64,000 bases of DNA from Roseovarius sp. TE539. GTDB taxonomy: Bacteria > Pseudomonadota > Alphaproteobacteria > Rhodobacterales > Rhodobacteraceae. Below are positions 24,410-31,649 of the stretch, one piece after another. The DNA lies in the NCBI RefSeq assembly GCF_003298505.1, contig NZ_QNGB01000004.1, positions 96,001 to 160,000 on the forward strand. The letters run 5' to 3'. Both the position numbers and the translations under genes were made by a program. The notes below the pieces were generated by a model that was given only the letters and a program-made list of their open reading frames with translations, was not told where the DNA came from and searched no databases. The first letter of the stretch is position 1, and every line of letters begins with the position of its first letter.

Positions 24410-25312
24410 ATGAGCGAGTGGCTGATTTCCCTTGAAGGCACCGGGTCCGGTCAACGGCTTGCCATGATACTGGCCCTGCTGGCGGCTTTCCTGCATGCGG
24501 TCTTCGGATCCTTGCAGAAGGCGCGCCATGACCCGTGGTTGAGCCGCGGGGCGATCGACGCGTGCCTCGTGGGGGTGTCGTTTCCGTTGCTCTTTCTCGT
24601 GCCGTGGCCGGAGCCGCACATGTGGCCGATCTTCGTGGGCGTCGTCATCATTCATTTCTTGTACAAGGTCTTGCAGGCGATGGCGTACAGCCGTGGCGCC
24701 TTCACGGTCGTCTACCCGGTGGTGCGCGGCACCGGGCCGCTTTTCGCCGTCATCGGGGCGTGGTTCCTTTTCGGCGAGGTTTTCACATCGGTCCAGTGGC
24801 TGGGTCTGGGGGTTCTGCTGTCGGGCATCTTCGGGCTTGCGGTCTATAACCTGATGTTTCTGGTCACGGACAGGGAAACACTGGTTCCGGCGCTCGGTCT
24901 TGCTTTGGGTACCGGTCTTTTCGTGGCTCTTTATACCACTTATGACGCCTTCGGAATCCGGTCCGCCGTCGATCCCTTCACGTTCCTGGTGTGGTTCTTC
25001 TTTCTGTCGGCGTTCGATTTTCCCATGCTTTTCGCATTCACGCCCCTGCGCCGGCGACTGTCGGGCATTGCCTTGCGTCCACTGGCGTTGCGCGGGCTTG
25101 CCGGCGCGTTCGTCGCGTTTGGCAGTTTTGGCTCCGTGATGCTGGCCACCCGCCTCGACAAGGTCGGGGAGGCGGCAGTTCTGCGGGAGACCTCGACCGT
25201 CTTCGCGGCGCTGACCGGCTGGCTTGTGCTGCGCGAGACGGTGGGCCCGCGCCGTATCGCGCTAATGACATTGATCGCGGCGGGTGCTGTGATAGTTGAG
25301 ATGGGTGGATAA
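24410..25312 (+). CDS. EamA/DMT-family membrane transporter
   Basis: A 300-residue inner-membrane protein with about ten hydrophobic helices in two EamA repeats (about 15-145 and 160-298). The second repeat ends AVLRETSTVFAALTGWLVLRETVGPRRI, the classic EamA signature. These proteins export or import small metabolites; the substrate is unknown. The start at 24410 (MSEWLISLEG) was preferred over ATG 24308, which would overlap the ftsY stop and add 34 residues rich in Arg/Pro with no hydrophobic pattern, although neither start has a strong ribosome-binding site. Probably co-transcribed with ftsY and yciB. Confidence 0.85.
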   Translation: MSEWLISLEGTGSGQRLAMILALLAAFLHAVFGSLQKARHDPWLSRGAIDACLVGVSFPLLFLVPWPEPHMWPIFVGVVIIHFLYKVLQAMAYSRGAFTVVYPVVRGTGPLFAVIGAWFLFGEVFTSVQWLGLGVLLSGIFGLAVYNLMFLVTDRETLVPALGLALGTGLFVALYTTYDAFGIRSAVDPFTFLVWFFFLSAFDFPMLFAFTPLRRRLSGIALRPLALRGLAGAFVAFGSFGSVMLATRLDKVGEAAVLRETSTVFAALTGWLVLRETVGPRRIALMTLIAAGAVIVEMGG

Positions 25313-25346
25313 CCGGCGCCGCCAGGCGCATGACGGAGGCAGGTAC

Positions 25347-25967
25347 ATGACCGAAAGGCAAGTCAACGGCACCCTGAAGGCGGGGTTGGAATTCGGTCCG
25401 ATCCTCGCGTTCTTCGTGGCCTATCTGTGGCTGAAGGACCGCATTTTCACTATCTCGGGGGTCGAATATGACGGGTTCATCGTCGTCACCGCGGGCTTCA
25501 TTCCGGTCTTCCTGCTGTCGATGGGCCTGCTGTGGAGGCTGACCGGACATCTGTCGCGGATGCAGGTTGTTACCGCGCTCCTGATCGTGGTGTTCGGCGG
25601 TTTGTCCGTCTGGTTCAACGATCCGCGGTTTTTCAAGATGAAGCCGACGATCATCTACCTGCTGTTCGGTGGGCTGCTGGGCCTGGGGCTGCTGCGCGGG
25701 CAATCCTGGCTGCAATACGTGATGGAGGGCCTGATGCCCCTGACACGCGAGGGCTGGATGATCCTCACCCGTCGGCTGATGGCTTTCTTTCTTGGTCTTG
25801 CGCTTCTCAACGAGGTGATATGGCGCACCATGACCGAGGAGGCCTGGGTCTATTTCAAGACCTTCGGTCTGACCGCGGCGATCTTCCTTTTCTTCGTGCT
25901 GCAAGGGCGGCTCTTTCGCGATCATGGTCTTGGCACGGATGATGACGGGGCCGGAAACGACACCTGA
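25347..25967 (+). CDS. yciB: Inner-membrane septation protein YciB (IspZ)
   Basis: A 206-residue protein with five or six membrane helices. The family marks LKAGLEFGPILAFFVAYLW, WFNDPRFFKMKPTIIYLLFG and LNEVIWRTMTEEAWVYFKTFG are clear, with the family-typical NE and TxxxWxxFK segments. YciB (also called IspZ) interacts with cell-division and cell-wall elongation proteins in enterics and affects septation. GGAGG precedes the ATG at 25347. It follows the EamA gene by 34 bp and ends just before a convergent hydrolase gene. Confidence 0.92.
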   Translation: MTERQVNGTLKAGLEFGPILAFFVAYLWLKDRIFTISGVEYDGFIVVTAGFIPVFLLSMGLLWRLTGHLSRMQVVTALLIVVFGGLSVWFNDPRFFKMKPTIIYLLFGGLLGLGLLRGQSWLQYVMEGLMPLTREGWMILTRRLMAFFLGLALLNEVIWRTMTEEAWVYFKTFGLTAAIFLFFVLQGRLFRDHGLGTDDDGAGNDT

Positions 25968-25982
25968 ACGTCAACGGCCCGG

Positions 25983-26930
25983 TCAGGAGGCGGCATTTCG
26001 ACCCAACGGCAGGTTCCTTGGCAGTGTCGGCGCGGGCAAGATCCGCGACCATCGCGGATCCGGGCGCTCCGGCAGCACGGCACGCAACCGTGCCAGCGGC
26101 ATCTGCCGGCTCTGGCGCAGCAGTGCCCGGTAGAAATCGAACACGCCGGGCCGCAGATACGAAGACCAGTGGCAGATCCGCGCCGATGGCGGCGCGATCA
26201 CGTATCCGGCCCGGTCCAGTGCCTCCAGCGTGCCGTGATGATCCATCTGCACTGTCAGGGTGTTGGGCCGGCGCGGCAGTGTATGGCTCATCATCCTGTC
26301 ACCGGGTTCCGGGGCTGCGATCAACCGCTCCATCATGAAATCGAACAGATCGTTCTCGCGGCTTGTGATGTTGATCACGTCGGCTGTGCGACCGGCCCCG
26401 CACGAAAGTGCGTCGCTTGCCGTGGCGCCGTATTCGGCTCCTGCCAGCAGGATGACGCGGTCCACGTCACCCGCGTTCAGTCGGCGCAACGCAGTCAGTA
26501 CAACACGCGCGCCCAGCGAATGCGCAAGGGCATGAATCGGGCGGGCGGGCGCGATCCGGCGGATGGCGGCGATAACCCGCGCCAGCGCGTCGCCAGCCTG
26601 CTCGGCCCGGTCATAGGCCCGCCAGATCGAGCCGCGGGCCGGCCAGCCGAATGCGATACCCAGCCCCTCGTCCGGTGCGCCGGCGCCAAACCCCAAGCCT
26701 CGCGGCCAGCTAAGCGCCTTCCAGCAGCCTGCCCGAGGGCTCAGTGACAATATGTGCCGATGCGGGCAGGTCGCTGCGCTGCCGGGACAAAACTTGAACC
26801 CGTGAACCATGACGATGATCGGTCCGGAAGGATCGGTATCAAGTGCCCGGACCAGAGCGGGATTCAGTGGTGCGTGATTTGCGCCCGGCTCCGGCCCGTC
26901 CCGTCCCGCGTTGACCTGTAAAAGAGGCAT
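25983..26930 (-). CDS. Alpha/beta-hydrolase-fold protein (DUF900/esterase-like)
   Basis: A 315-residue protein with an alpha/beta-hydrolase core. An oxyanion-type strand (IIVMVHGFKF) is followed by the nucleophile elbow AHSLGARVVL (Ser in G-x-S-like AHSLG) and a probable acid region in NITSRENDLFDFM; the C-terminal histidine may be in ARICHWSSYL. Substrate unknown; no signal peptide is evident, so cytoplasmic. The start at 26930 (MPLLQVNAG) has AGGG just upstream; a 42-codon longer frame runs into the metZ regulatory region and was rejected. It is divergent from metZ, with 254 bp between them. Confidence 0.78.
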   Translation of the reverse strand: MPLLQVNAGRDGPEPGANHAPLNPALVRALDTDPSGPIIVMVHGFKFCPGSAATCPHRHILSLSPRAGCWKALSWPRGLGFGAGAPDEGLGIAFGWPARGSIWRAYDRAEQAGDALARVIAAIRRIAPARPIHALAHSLGARVVLTALRRLNAGDVDRVILLAGAEYGATASDALSCGAGRTADVINITSRENDLFDFMMERLIAAPEPGDRMMSHTLPRRPNTLTVQMDHHGTLEALDRAGYVIAPPSARICHWSSYLRPGVFDFYRALLRQSRQMPLARLRAVLPERPDPRWSRILPAPTLPRNLPLGRNAAS

Positions 26931-27020
26931 CGCCCTGCTCTCCCACCACATCTTGTGTAGAGCGCTTAGGCGAACCATACGAAGCTCTTGTGAAGCTATG
27001 GTTAAAGGCTGGTGACGGTG

Positions 27021-27050
27021 TTGACGCGCAACACCCCCGAGGCTAAGAAT
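27021..27050 (+). promoter_or_regulatory. Probable sigma-70 promoter of metZ
   Basis: TTGACG at 27021-27026 is followed after 17-18 bp by TAAGAA/AAGAAT (27044-27050). Transcription would begin near 27056, exactly at the first stem of the SAM-II aptamer, which supports the call even though the -10 is imperfect. Confidence 0.55.
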
Positions 27051-27056
27051 TTCCAT

Positions 27057-27110
27057 GTGGCGATTTGTTAACCGGATTGCGGGCCACGTTAAACAACACC
27101 GCTAAAGAGG
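27057..27110 (+). ncRNA. SAM-II riboswitch aptamer
   Basis: The sequence matches the SAM-II consensus block by block: P1 5' strand GTGGC (27057-27061), loop GATTTGTTAACCGGATTGC beginning at 27062, P1 3' strand GCCAC (27083-27087), then GTTAAAC, and the 3' pseudoknot strand GCTAAAGAGG (27101-27110). The well-studied metagenomic metX aptamer has the same GATTT-AACCG-ATTGC and GCTAAA elements. SAM-II binds S-adenosylmethionine and shuts down methionine-synthesis genes in alphaproteobacteria. Its 3' end doubles as a ribosome-binding-site-like AAAGAGG in front of an ATG at 27116, and is followed by a terminator. Confidence 0.93.
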
Positions 27111-27124
27111 TCAGGATGAAGGAG

Positions 27125-27157
27125 CCCCTTTCGCTTGACCGCGACAGGGGTTTTTTT
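27125..27157 (+). terminator. Intrinsic terminator in the metZ leader
   Basis: CCCCT-T-TCGC, loop TTGACC, GCGA-C-AGGGG, then seven T residues (27151-27157): a textbook hairpin interrupted by one T/C mismatch. It lies 28 bp before the metZ ATG, so it must be passed to express the gene. The 3' strand of the aptamer (AAAGAGG) can pair with CCCCTTT at the base of this hairpin with one mismatch, giving a possible antiterminator. Confidence 0.85.
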
Positions 27158-27184
27158 GTCGGGCCACGGCCCTGGAGGACGGAC

Positions 27185-28381
27185 ATGAAGAAGGACATCG
27201 ACGAAAGTTGGCAGGACCGCACGAAACTGGTCCATGGTGGCACGCGGCGCAGCGCCTATAACGAGGTGAGCGAGGCGATCTTCCTGACTCAGGGTTTCGT
27301 GTATGACAGCGCGGCCCAGGCCGAGGCCCGTTTCGTTGGCGCCGGTGATGATGAATTTATCTATGCCCGTTACGGCAACCCCACCGTTGCCATGTTCGAG
27401 GATCGGATAGCCGCCATCGAAGGGGCCGAGGATGCGTTCGCCACTGCGTCGGGCATGGCCGCTGTCTCCGGCGCGCTGACCGCGATGCTGCGGGCAGGCG
27501 ATCATGTCGTCGCCTCGCGGGCGCTCTTCGGGTCATGCCTCTATGTTCTGGAGGAGATCCTGACCCGCTTTGGCGTCGAGGTCAGCTTCGTGGACGGAAC
27601 CGATCTTGCACAATGGCGCGCGGCCATGCGCCCCGGCACACGCGCGGTATTCTTCGAAACCATCGCCAACCCCACGCTGGAGGTGATCGACATCGCCGCG
27701 GTCGCGCAGATCGCCCACGATGCCGGCGCCACTGTGATCGTCGACAACGTTTTCGCCACGCCGATCTTCTCGGATGCCATCGCGCAGGGCGCCGATGTGG
27801 TGATCTATTCCGCCACGAAGCATATCGACGGGCAGGGGCGGGCCCTTGGCGGGGTTATTCTCGGATCCCGCGATTTCATCCGCGGCACGGTTGAACCCTA
27901 CATGAAGCATACCGGCGGCTCCATGTCGCCCTTTACCGCGTGGATCATGCTCAAGGGTTTGGAAACGATGGATCTGCGTGTGCGTGCGCAGGCGTCCTCG
28001 GCGCGGGCGTTGGCCGATGCGCTTGAGGGGCACAGCGCGCTTTCAAGGGTGATCTATCCCGGTCATCACGGACATGCGCAGCACGCCCTTGTCACCCGAC
28101 AGATGGGCGGCAATGGCGGTACGGTCGTTTCGCTTGACCTTGCCGGCGGGCGCCGGGCGGCCTTCGCGTTTCTCGACGCGTTGGGGCTGGTCCTGATCTC
28201 GAACAATCTGGGTGATGCGAAATCCATCGCCACCCATCCGTCAACCACCACCCATCAACGCCTGTCCGAGGAGCGTCGTGCCGCGCTCGGGATCACGCCG
28301 GGGTTGGTTCGACTGTCCGTCGGGATCGAGGATACTGCCGATATTATCGCGGATGTGACGCAGGCTCTCGGCACGGTGTGA
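27185..28381 (+). CDS. metZ: O-succinylhomoserine sulfhydrylase (PLP enzyme)
   Basis: A 398-residue Cys/Met-metabolism PLP enzyme making homocysteine directly from O-succinyl (or O-acetyl) homoserine and sulfide. Family blocks: LVHGGTRRSAYNEVSEAIFLTQGFVYD, the Tyr/Arg region YARYGNPTV, a PLP-stacking segment ASGMAAVSGALTAML, and the PLP lysine in YSATKHIDGQGRALGG. The start at 27185 has GGAGG upstream and gives the normal N-terminus. The frame is open back to the aptamer, so starting at ATG 27116 would add 23 residues; this may be a leader or an alternative start. Control by the SAM-II element fits methionine biosynthesis. Confidence 0.94.
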   Translation: MKKDIDESWQDRTKLVHGGTRRSAYNEVSEAIFLTQGFVYDSAAQAEARFVGAGDDEFIYARYGNPTVAMFEDRIAAIEGAEDAFATASGMAAVSGALTAMLRAGDHVVASRALFGSCLYVLEEILTRFGVEVSFVDGTDLAQWRAAMRPGTRAVFFETIANPTLEVIDIAAVAQIAHDAGATVIVDNVFATPIFSDAIAQGADVVIYSATKHIDGQGRALGGVILGSRDFIRGTVEPYMKHTGGSMSPFTAWIMLKGLETMDLRVRAQASSARALADALEGHSALSRVIYPGHHGHAQHALVTRQMGGNGGTVVSLDLAGGRRAAFAFLDALGLVLISNNLGDAKSIATHPSTTTHQRLSEERRAALGITPGLVRLSVGIEDTADIIADVTQALGTV

Positions 28382-28396
28382 GACAGGCCCGGCGGT

Positions 28397-29104
28397 TCAG
28401 AACCGCTCCACCCACGGCCTGAGGGTCAACTCATCCGACCACGCCGAGCGGTCCTGTTCGGCAAGCTGAAGATAGGCCGCGGCGATGGCGTCGGGGTCTA
28501 GCATGCTGTCGGGGTTGTCCGAGGGCTCTGTCCGGCCCGGATTTCGAATGGCGCCGTCGATGTTGATCCATACGACGTGAATGCCCTGCGGATGCAGCTC
28601 CCGCGCCATCGACTGCGCAAGGCCGCGTTGCGCGAACTTGCCCATCGCGAAGGGCGCTGAGCGGGGAAATCCCTTCACTCCCGCCGAGGCGCCGGTCATC
28701 ATTATGGTGCCGCGCGTCCCGTCCCTCGGGTCGGTGGCCAGCATGTGCGCCGCCGCTGCCTGTCCGACATGGAATGCGCCAATTGCCGTGACCTCCAGGG
28801 CCCGGCGCACGGCGTCCGGATCAAGTTCGACAAGCGCCCCGCGCACCCGCGCCGACGGGTTGTAGATCACCACGCGCGGCGCCTCCGCGAGTCCTGCGAA
28901 AAACGCCGAGACGGAAGTTGCATCGGCGGCGTCGAGCGACTTGCGCGCCGCGCCGGTTTCAACCGCCAGTGCCTCCAGCTTTGCAATGTCCCGCGCCGCC
29001 AGCGTCAGGGCATATTCCGCCGCCGCGAAGCGCCGCGCCAGCGCCGCCGACAGGCCGTCCCCGACACCGACGATCACCGCGTGACCTTTCGCAGCCTCAG
29101 TCAA
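28397..29104 (-). CDS. Short-chain dehydrogenase/reductase-like protein, TTG start
   Basis: A 235-residue SDR-like protein. The cofactor turn is VGVGDGLSAALARRFAAAEY, a variant of TGxxxGIG; strand 2 ends ARDIAK. The active-site serine lies in MMTGASAGVKG, but the expected Tyr of YxxxK is replaced: the segment reads APFAMGKFAQRGLAQSM, so the position of the catalytic tyrosine is phenylalanine or methionine while the lysine remains. This could make it a non-catalytic or altered SDR. TTG at 29104 overlaps the stop of the DUF1285 gene and has AGGAGA at good distance; there is no better ATG. Substrate unknown. Confidence 0.78.
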   Translation of the reverse strand: MTEAAKGHAVIVGVGDGLSAALARRFAAAEYALTLAARDIAKLEALAVETGAARKSLDAADATSVSAFFAGLAEAPRVVIYNPSARVRGALVELDPDAVRRALEVTAIGAFHVGQAAAAHMLATDPRDGTRGTIMMTGASAGVKGFPRSAPFAMGKFAQRGLAQSMARELHPQGIHVVWINIDGAIRNPGRTEPSDNPDSMLDPDAIAAAYLQLAEQDRSAWSDELTLRPWVERF

Positions 29105-29678
29105 CGTCCATCTCCTCTGACGGGATGACACGGAAGAACTCTCCGCCCGACCACAGTCCGAACCAGCCATCGCGATGGCCCCCGATTTCCACCAGGCGGT
29201 AGAAACTCTTGCGGTCAATGAGCGCCTCCAGCCGGTCGCGGACCAGAACGTAGGGCGAAGGTTCGCCGGTATCGCCGTCACGTTCGACCCGAATCGGATG
29301 GTCGGGTCCGGCAACCATACGGTCGCCGACATTGGTCTCGAAGATCAGCTCTTGGGCGTCTCCGCTGCCTTCCGCCTCGAAATCCACAGCTACGAAAGGG
29401 GCGTCGTCCACCGTTATCCCGACCTTCTCGACCGGGGTGACGAGGAAATAATCCTCTCCGTCCCGCCTCAGGATGGTCGAGAACAGCCGCACCAGACCCG
29501 GCCGTTCGATCGGGCTGCCAAGATAGAACCACCGGCCGTCCCGCGCGATCCGCATATCCATGTCGCCGCTGAAGTCCGGCGTCCACTCGTGGACGGGTGG
29601 GAGGCCCTTGTCCTGAGCGGCGCGCGCTGCCTCTGCCAGGCTTTCGGCTGACGGGGTTGTGAGATTTTCTCCGCTCAT
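29097..29678 (-). CDS. DUF1285 family protein
   Basis: A 193-residue cytoplasmic protein of the DUF1285 family. The pattern PPVHEWTPDFSGDMDMRIARDGRWFYLGSPIERPGLVRLFSTILRRDGEDYFLVTPVEKVGITVDDAPFVAV is characteristic, as is the FETNVGDRMVAGPDHPIRV block. Function is unknown. The start is uncertain: ATGs at 29747, 29699, 29690 and 29678 are all in frame. I chose 29678 (MSGENLTTPSAES) because it gives a compact N-terminus and leaves room for the divergent moxR promoter; 29747 would overlap that gene. The stop overlaps the TTG of the SDR-like gene. Confidence 0.85.
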   Translation of the reverse strand: MSGENLTTPSAESLAEAARAAQDKGLPPVHEWTPDFSGDMDMRIARDGRWFYLGSPIERPGLVRLFSTILRRDGEDYFLVTPVEKVGITVDDAPFVAVDFEAEGSGDAQELIFETNVGDRMVAGPDHPIRVERDGDTGEPSPYVLVRDRLEALIDRKSFYRLVEIGGHRDGWFGLWSGGEFFRVIPSEEMDVD

Positions 29679-29745
29679 TGCTTTTGCCATTTCCTTCATG
29701 CGCGATACACTCAAGGGTACATAGGGCTCAGACAGGAGTTTTGCC

Positions 29746-30753
29746 ATGACCGATCAATCCGATCTGCTGGCCGGGATCGAGGCGCTGGAGGACCGGCTCG
29801 CCGAAGCTCGGGCGTCGATCACGCGCCGTTTCATCGGGCAGGAACGGGTCGTGGACCTGACATTGTCGGCGGTTCTTTGCGGCGGTCACGGTCTCTTGGT
29901 CGGTCTGCCCGGCCTTGGCAAGACGCGGCTGGTCGAAACCGTCGCCACCGTGATGGGGCTGGCCTCAAACCGGATACAGTTTACGCCCGATCTGATGCCG
30001 GCCGACATCCTTGGCTCCGAGGTGCTGGAAACCGGACACGACGGCGCACGCGCCTTCAAGTTCATTCCCGGCCCGGTCTTCTGCCAGCTTCTGATGGCCG
30101 ACGAGATCAATCGCGCCAGTCCCCGCACCCAGTCCGCCCTTCTGCAGGCCATGCAGGAACGTCAGGTCACAGTGGCTGGCGAGGATCGCGCCCTGACCCC
30201 GCCCTTTCATGTTCTGGCCACGCAGAATCCGATCGAGCAGGAAGGCACCTATCCCTTGCCCGAAGCACAGCTCGACAGGTTCCTGGTACAGATCGACGTG
30301 GATTATCCGGACCGCGGTACCGAGCGTGACATCCTGCTGGCCACCACCGGGTCGGAGGACGCGGAGTCACACCGTATTTTCGCTGCAGAGGAATTGATCG
30401 AGGCACAAGAACTGCTGCGCCGCATGCCCGTGGGCGAGGCGGTACTGGAACAGATCCTTGATCTGGTGCGCGCGTTCCGCCCCGATGACGACTCCGCCGG
30501 GCAGCGGGTGCGCGACAGCGTCGCCTGGGGTCCGGGCCCGCGCGCCGCCCAGGCACTGATGCTCACGGTGCGGGCCCGTGCGATGCTGCACGGCCGTCTT
30601 GCCCCCGATGCCGAGGACGTGGCGGCGATGGCCCAACCGGTCCTGATTCACCGTATGGCGCTCAATTTCGCGGCTCGCGCCCGCGGCGAAAGCCTGCCCG
30701 ATCTCATCGCCGCGACCGTTAACCATGTCACCCGTGCCGAGGCCGCCGCTTGA
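29746..30753 (+). CDS. MoxR-family AAA+ ATPase
   Basis: A 335-residue MoxR-type AAA+ ATPase. Walker A is GLPGLGKTRLVE, Walker B is LLMADEINRASP, sensor 1 is VLATQNPIEQEGTYPLPEAQLDRF, and the lid domain follows (about 225-330). MoxR ATPases act with von Willebrand A or DUF58 proteins as chaperones that mature or insert metal into partner proteins, often at the cell envelope. It leads a four-gene chain of overlapping genes (MoxR, DUF58, BatA/DUF4159, large membrane protein). The TGA stop overlaps the TTG start of the DUF58 gene. The client protein is unknown. Confidence 0.93.
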   Translation: MTDQSDLLAGIEALEDRLAEARASITRRFIGQERVVDLTLSAVLCGGHGLLVGLPGLGKTRLVETVATVMGLASNRIQFTPDLMPADILGSEVLETGHDGARAFKFIPGPVFCQLLMADEINRASPRTQSALLQAMQERQVTVAGEDRALTPPFHVLATQNPIEQEGTYPLPEAQLDRFLVQIDVDYPDRGTERDILLATTGSEDAESHRIFAAEELIEAQELLRRMPVGEAVLEQILDLVRAFRPDDDSAGQRVRDSVAWGPGPRAAQALMLTVRARAMLHGRLAPDAEDVAAMAQPVLIHRMALNFAARARGESLPDLIAATVNHVTRAEAAA

Positions 30754-31649
30754 CATCACAGGACACCCCCCTCCGCGCCCGCTCCGAGGCCGAGGCCGGG
30801 CGCCTTCCGCCACTGCTGGCCCGGGCCGAGCATCTGGCCGGGGCCGTACTGCTTGGTGAACACGGCCGGCGCCGCGCCGGGCTTGGAGATGATTTCTGGC
30901 AGTACCGGCCGGTGCAGCCCGGCGACTCGCGCCGTATGATCGATTGGCGCAGGTCCGCGCGGAGCGACGCGCAATTCGTGCGTGAACGTGAATGGCAGAT
31001 TGCCCAGAGCGTCATGCTCTGGGTGGACGGTGGGGCATCCATGCGCTTCACCTCCGACAAGACACTGCCGGAGAAGGCCGATCGCGCGCGCCTACTTTCG
31101 CTTGCCGTGGCGGTGCTGCTCAACCGTGGCGGGGAACGCGTCGGCCTCACCGGGGCGGCGCTGCCGCCGCGCCGGGGCGAAGCACAGATCGCCCGCCTGG
31201 CCGCGGCTCTGGTCCTCGAGGATGGTGCAAGCGACTATGCCAGTCCCGACACGCGAGGCCTGCCGCCCTATGGCCGGGCGCTCTTCGTTTCGGATTTCCT
31301 GGGTGATTTCGATCCCGTGCGCCGGGCCCTCACCGAGGCGGCGGATCGTGGCGTGCAAGGCCTGATTCTGCAGACACTCGATCCGGCGGAAGAGGCATTT
31401 CCGTATCGTGGCCGCACTATCTTCGAATCTGTTGGCGGGACGATGGCGCATGAAACCCTCAAGGCCAGCGACCTGCGCGCGCGGTATGTGGCGCGGCTTG
31501 CCGCCCGCAAGGACGAGCTGGCGGCTCTCGCCTCGGCGACCGGCTGGCAGTATCACTGCCATCACACCTCCGAAAGCCCGCAATCGGCGCTTTTGTGGCT
31601 TTACCGCGCGTTCGACCGCGGCTCCGTTGCCGGAGGGTCCGGTACATGA
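30750..31649 (+). CDS. DUF58 domain protein, TTG start
   Basis: A 299-residue protein of the DUF58 family, a relative of von Willebrand A domains that accompanies MoxR ATPases. Diagnostic segments are DDFWQYRPVQPGDSRRMIDWRRSARSDAQFVREREWQ and the vWA-like VMLWVDGGASMRF, which retains D and S of a degenerate metal-ion adhesion site (DGGAS). No membrane helix is visible. TTG at 30750 overlaps the moxR stop (TTGA) and no nearby ATG/GTG fits, so it is translationally coupled. Probable adaptor between MoxR and its client or the membrane partners downstream. Confidence 0.9.
   Translation: MTSQDTPLRARSEAEAGRLPPLLARAEHLAGAVLLGEHGRRRAGLGDDFWQYRPVQPGDSRRMIDWRRSARSDAQFVREREWQIAQSVMLWVDGGASMRFTSDKTLPEKADRARLLSLAVAVLLNRGGERVGLTGAALPPRRGEAQIARLAAALVLEDGASDYASPDTRGLPPYGRALFVSDFLGDFDPVRRALTEAADRGVQGLILQTLDPAEEAFPYRGRTIFESVGGTMAHETLKASDLRARYVARLAARKDELAALASATGWQYHCHHTSESPQSALLWLYRAFDRGSVAGGSGT

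Noticed and set aside
27065..27184. Long N-terminal extension of metZ from 27065
   Set aside because: It would translate through the SAM-II aptamer and terminator; the 27185 ATG has a good ribosome-binding site and the normal family N-terminus.
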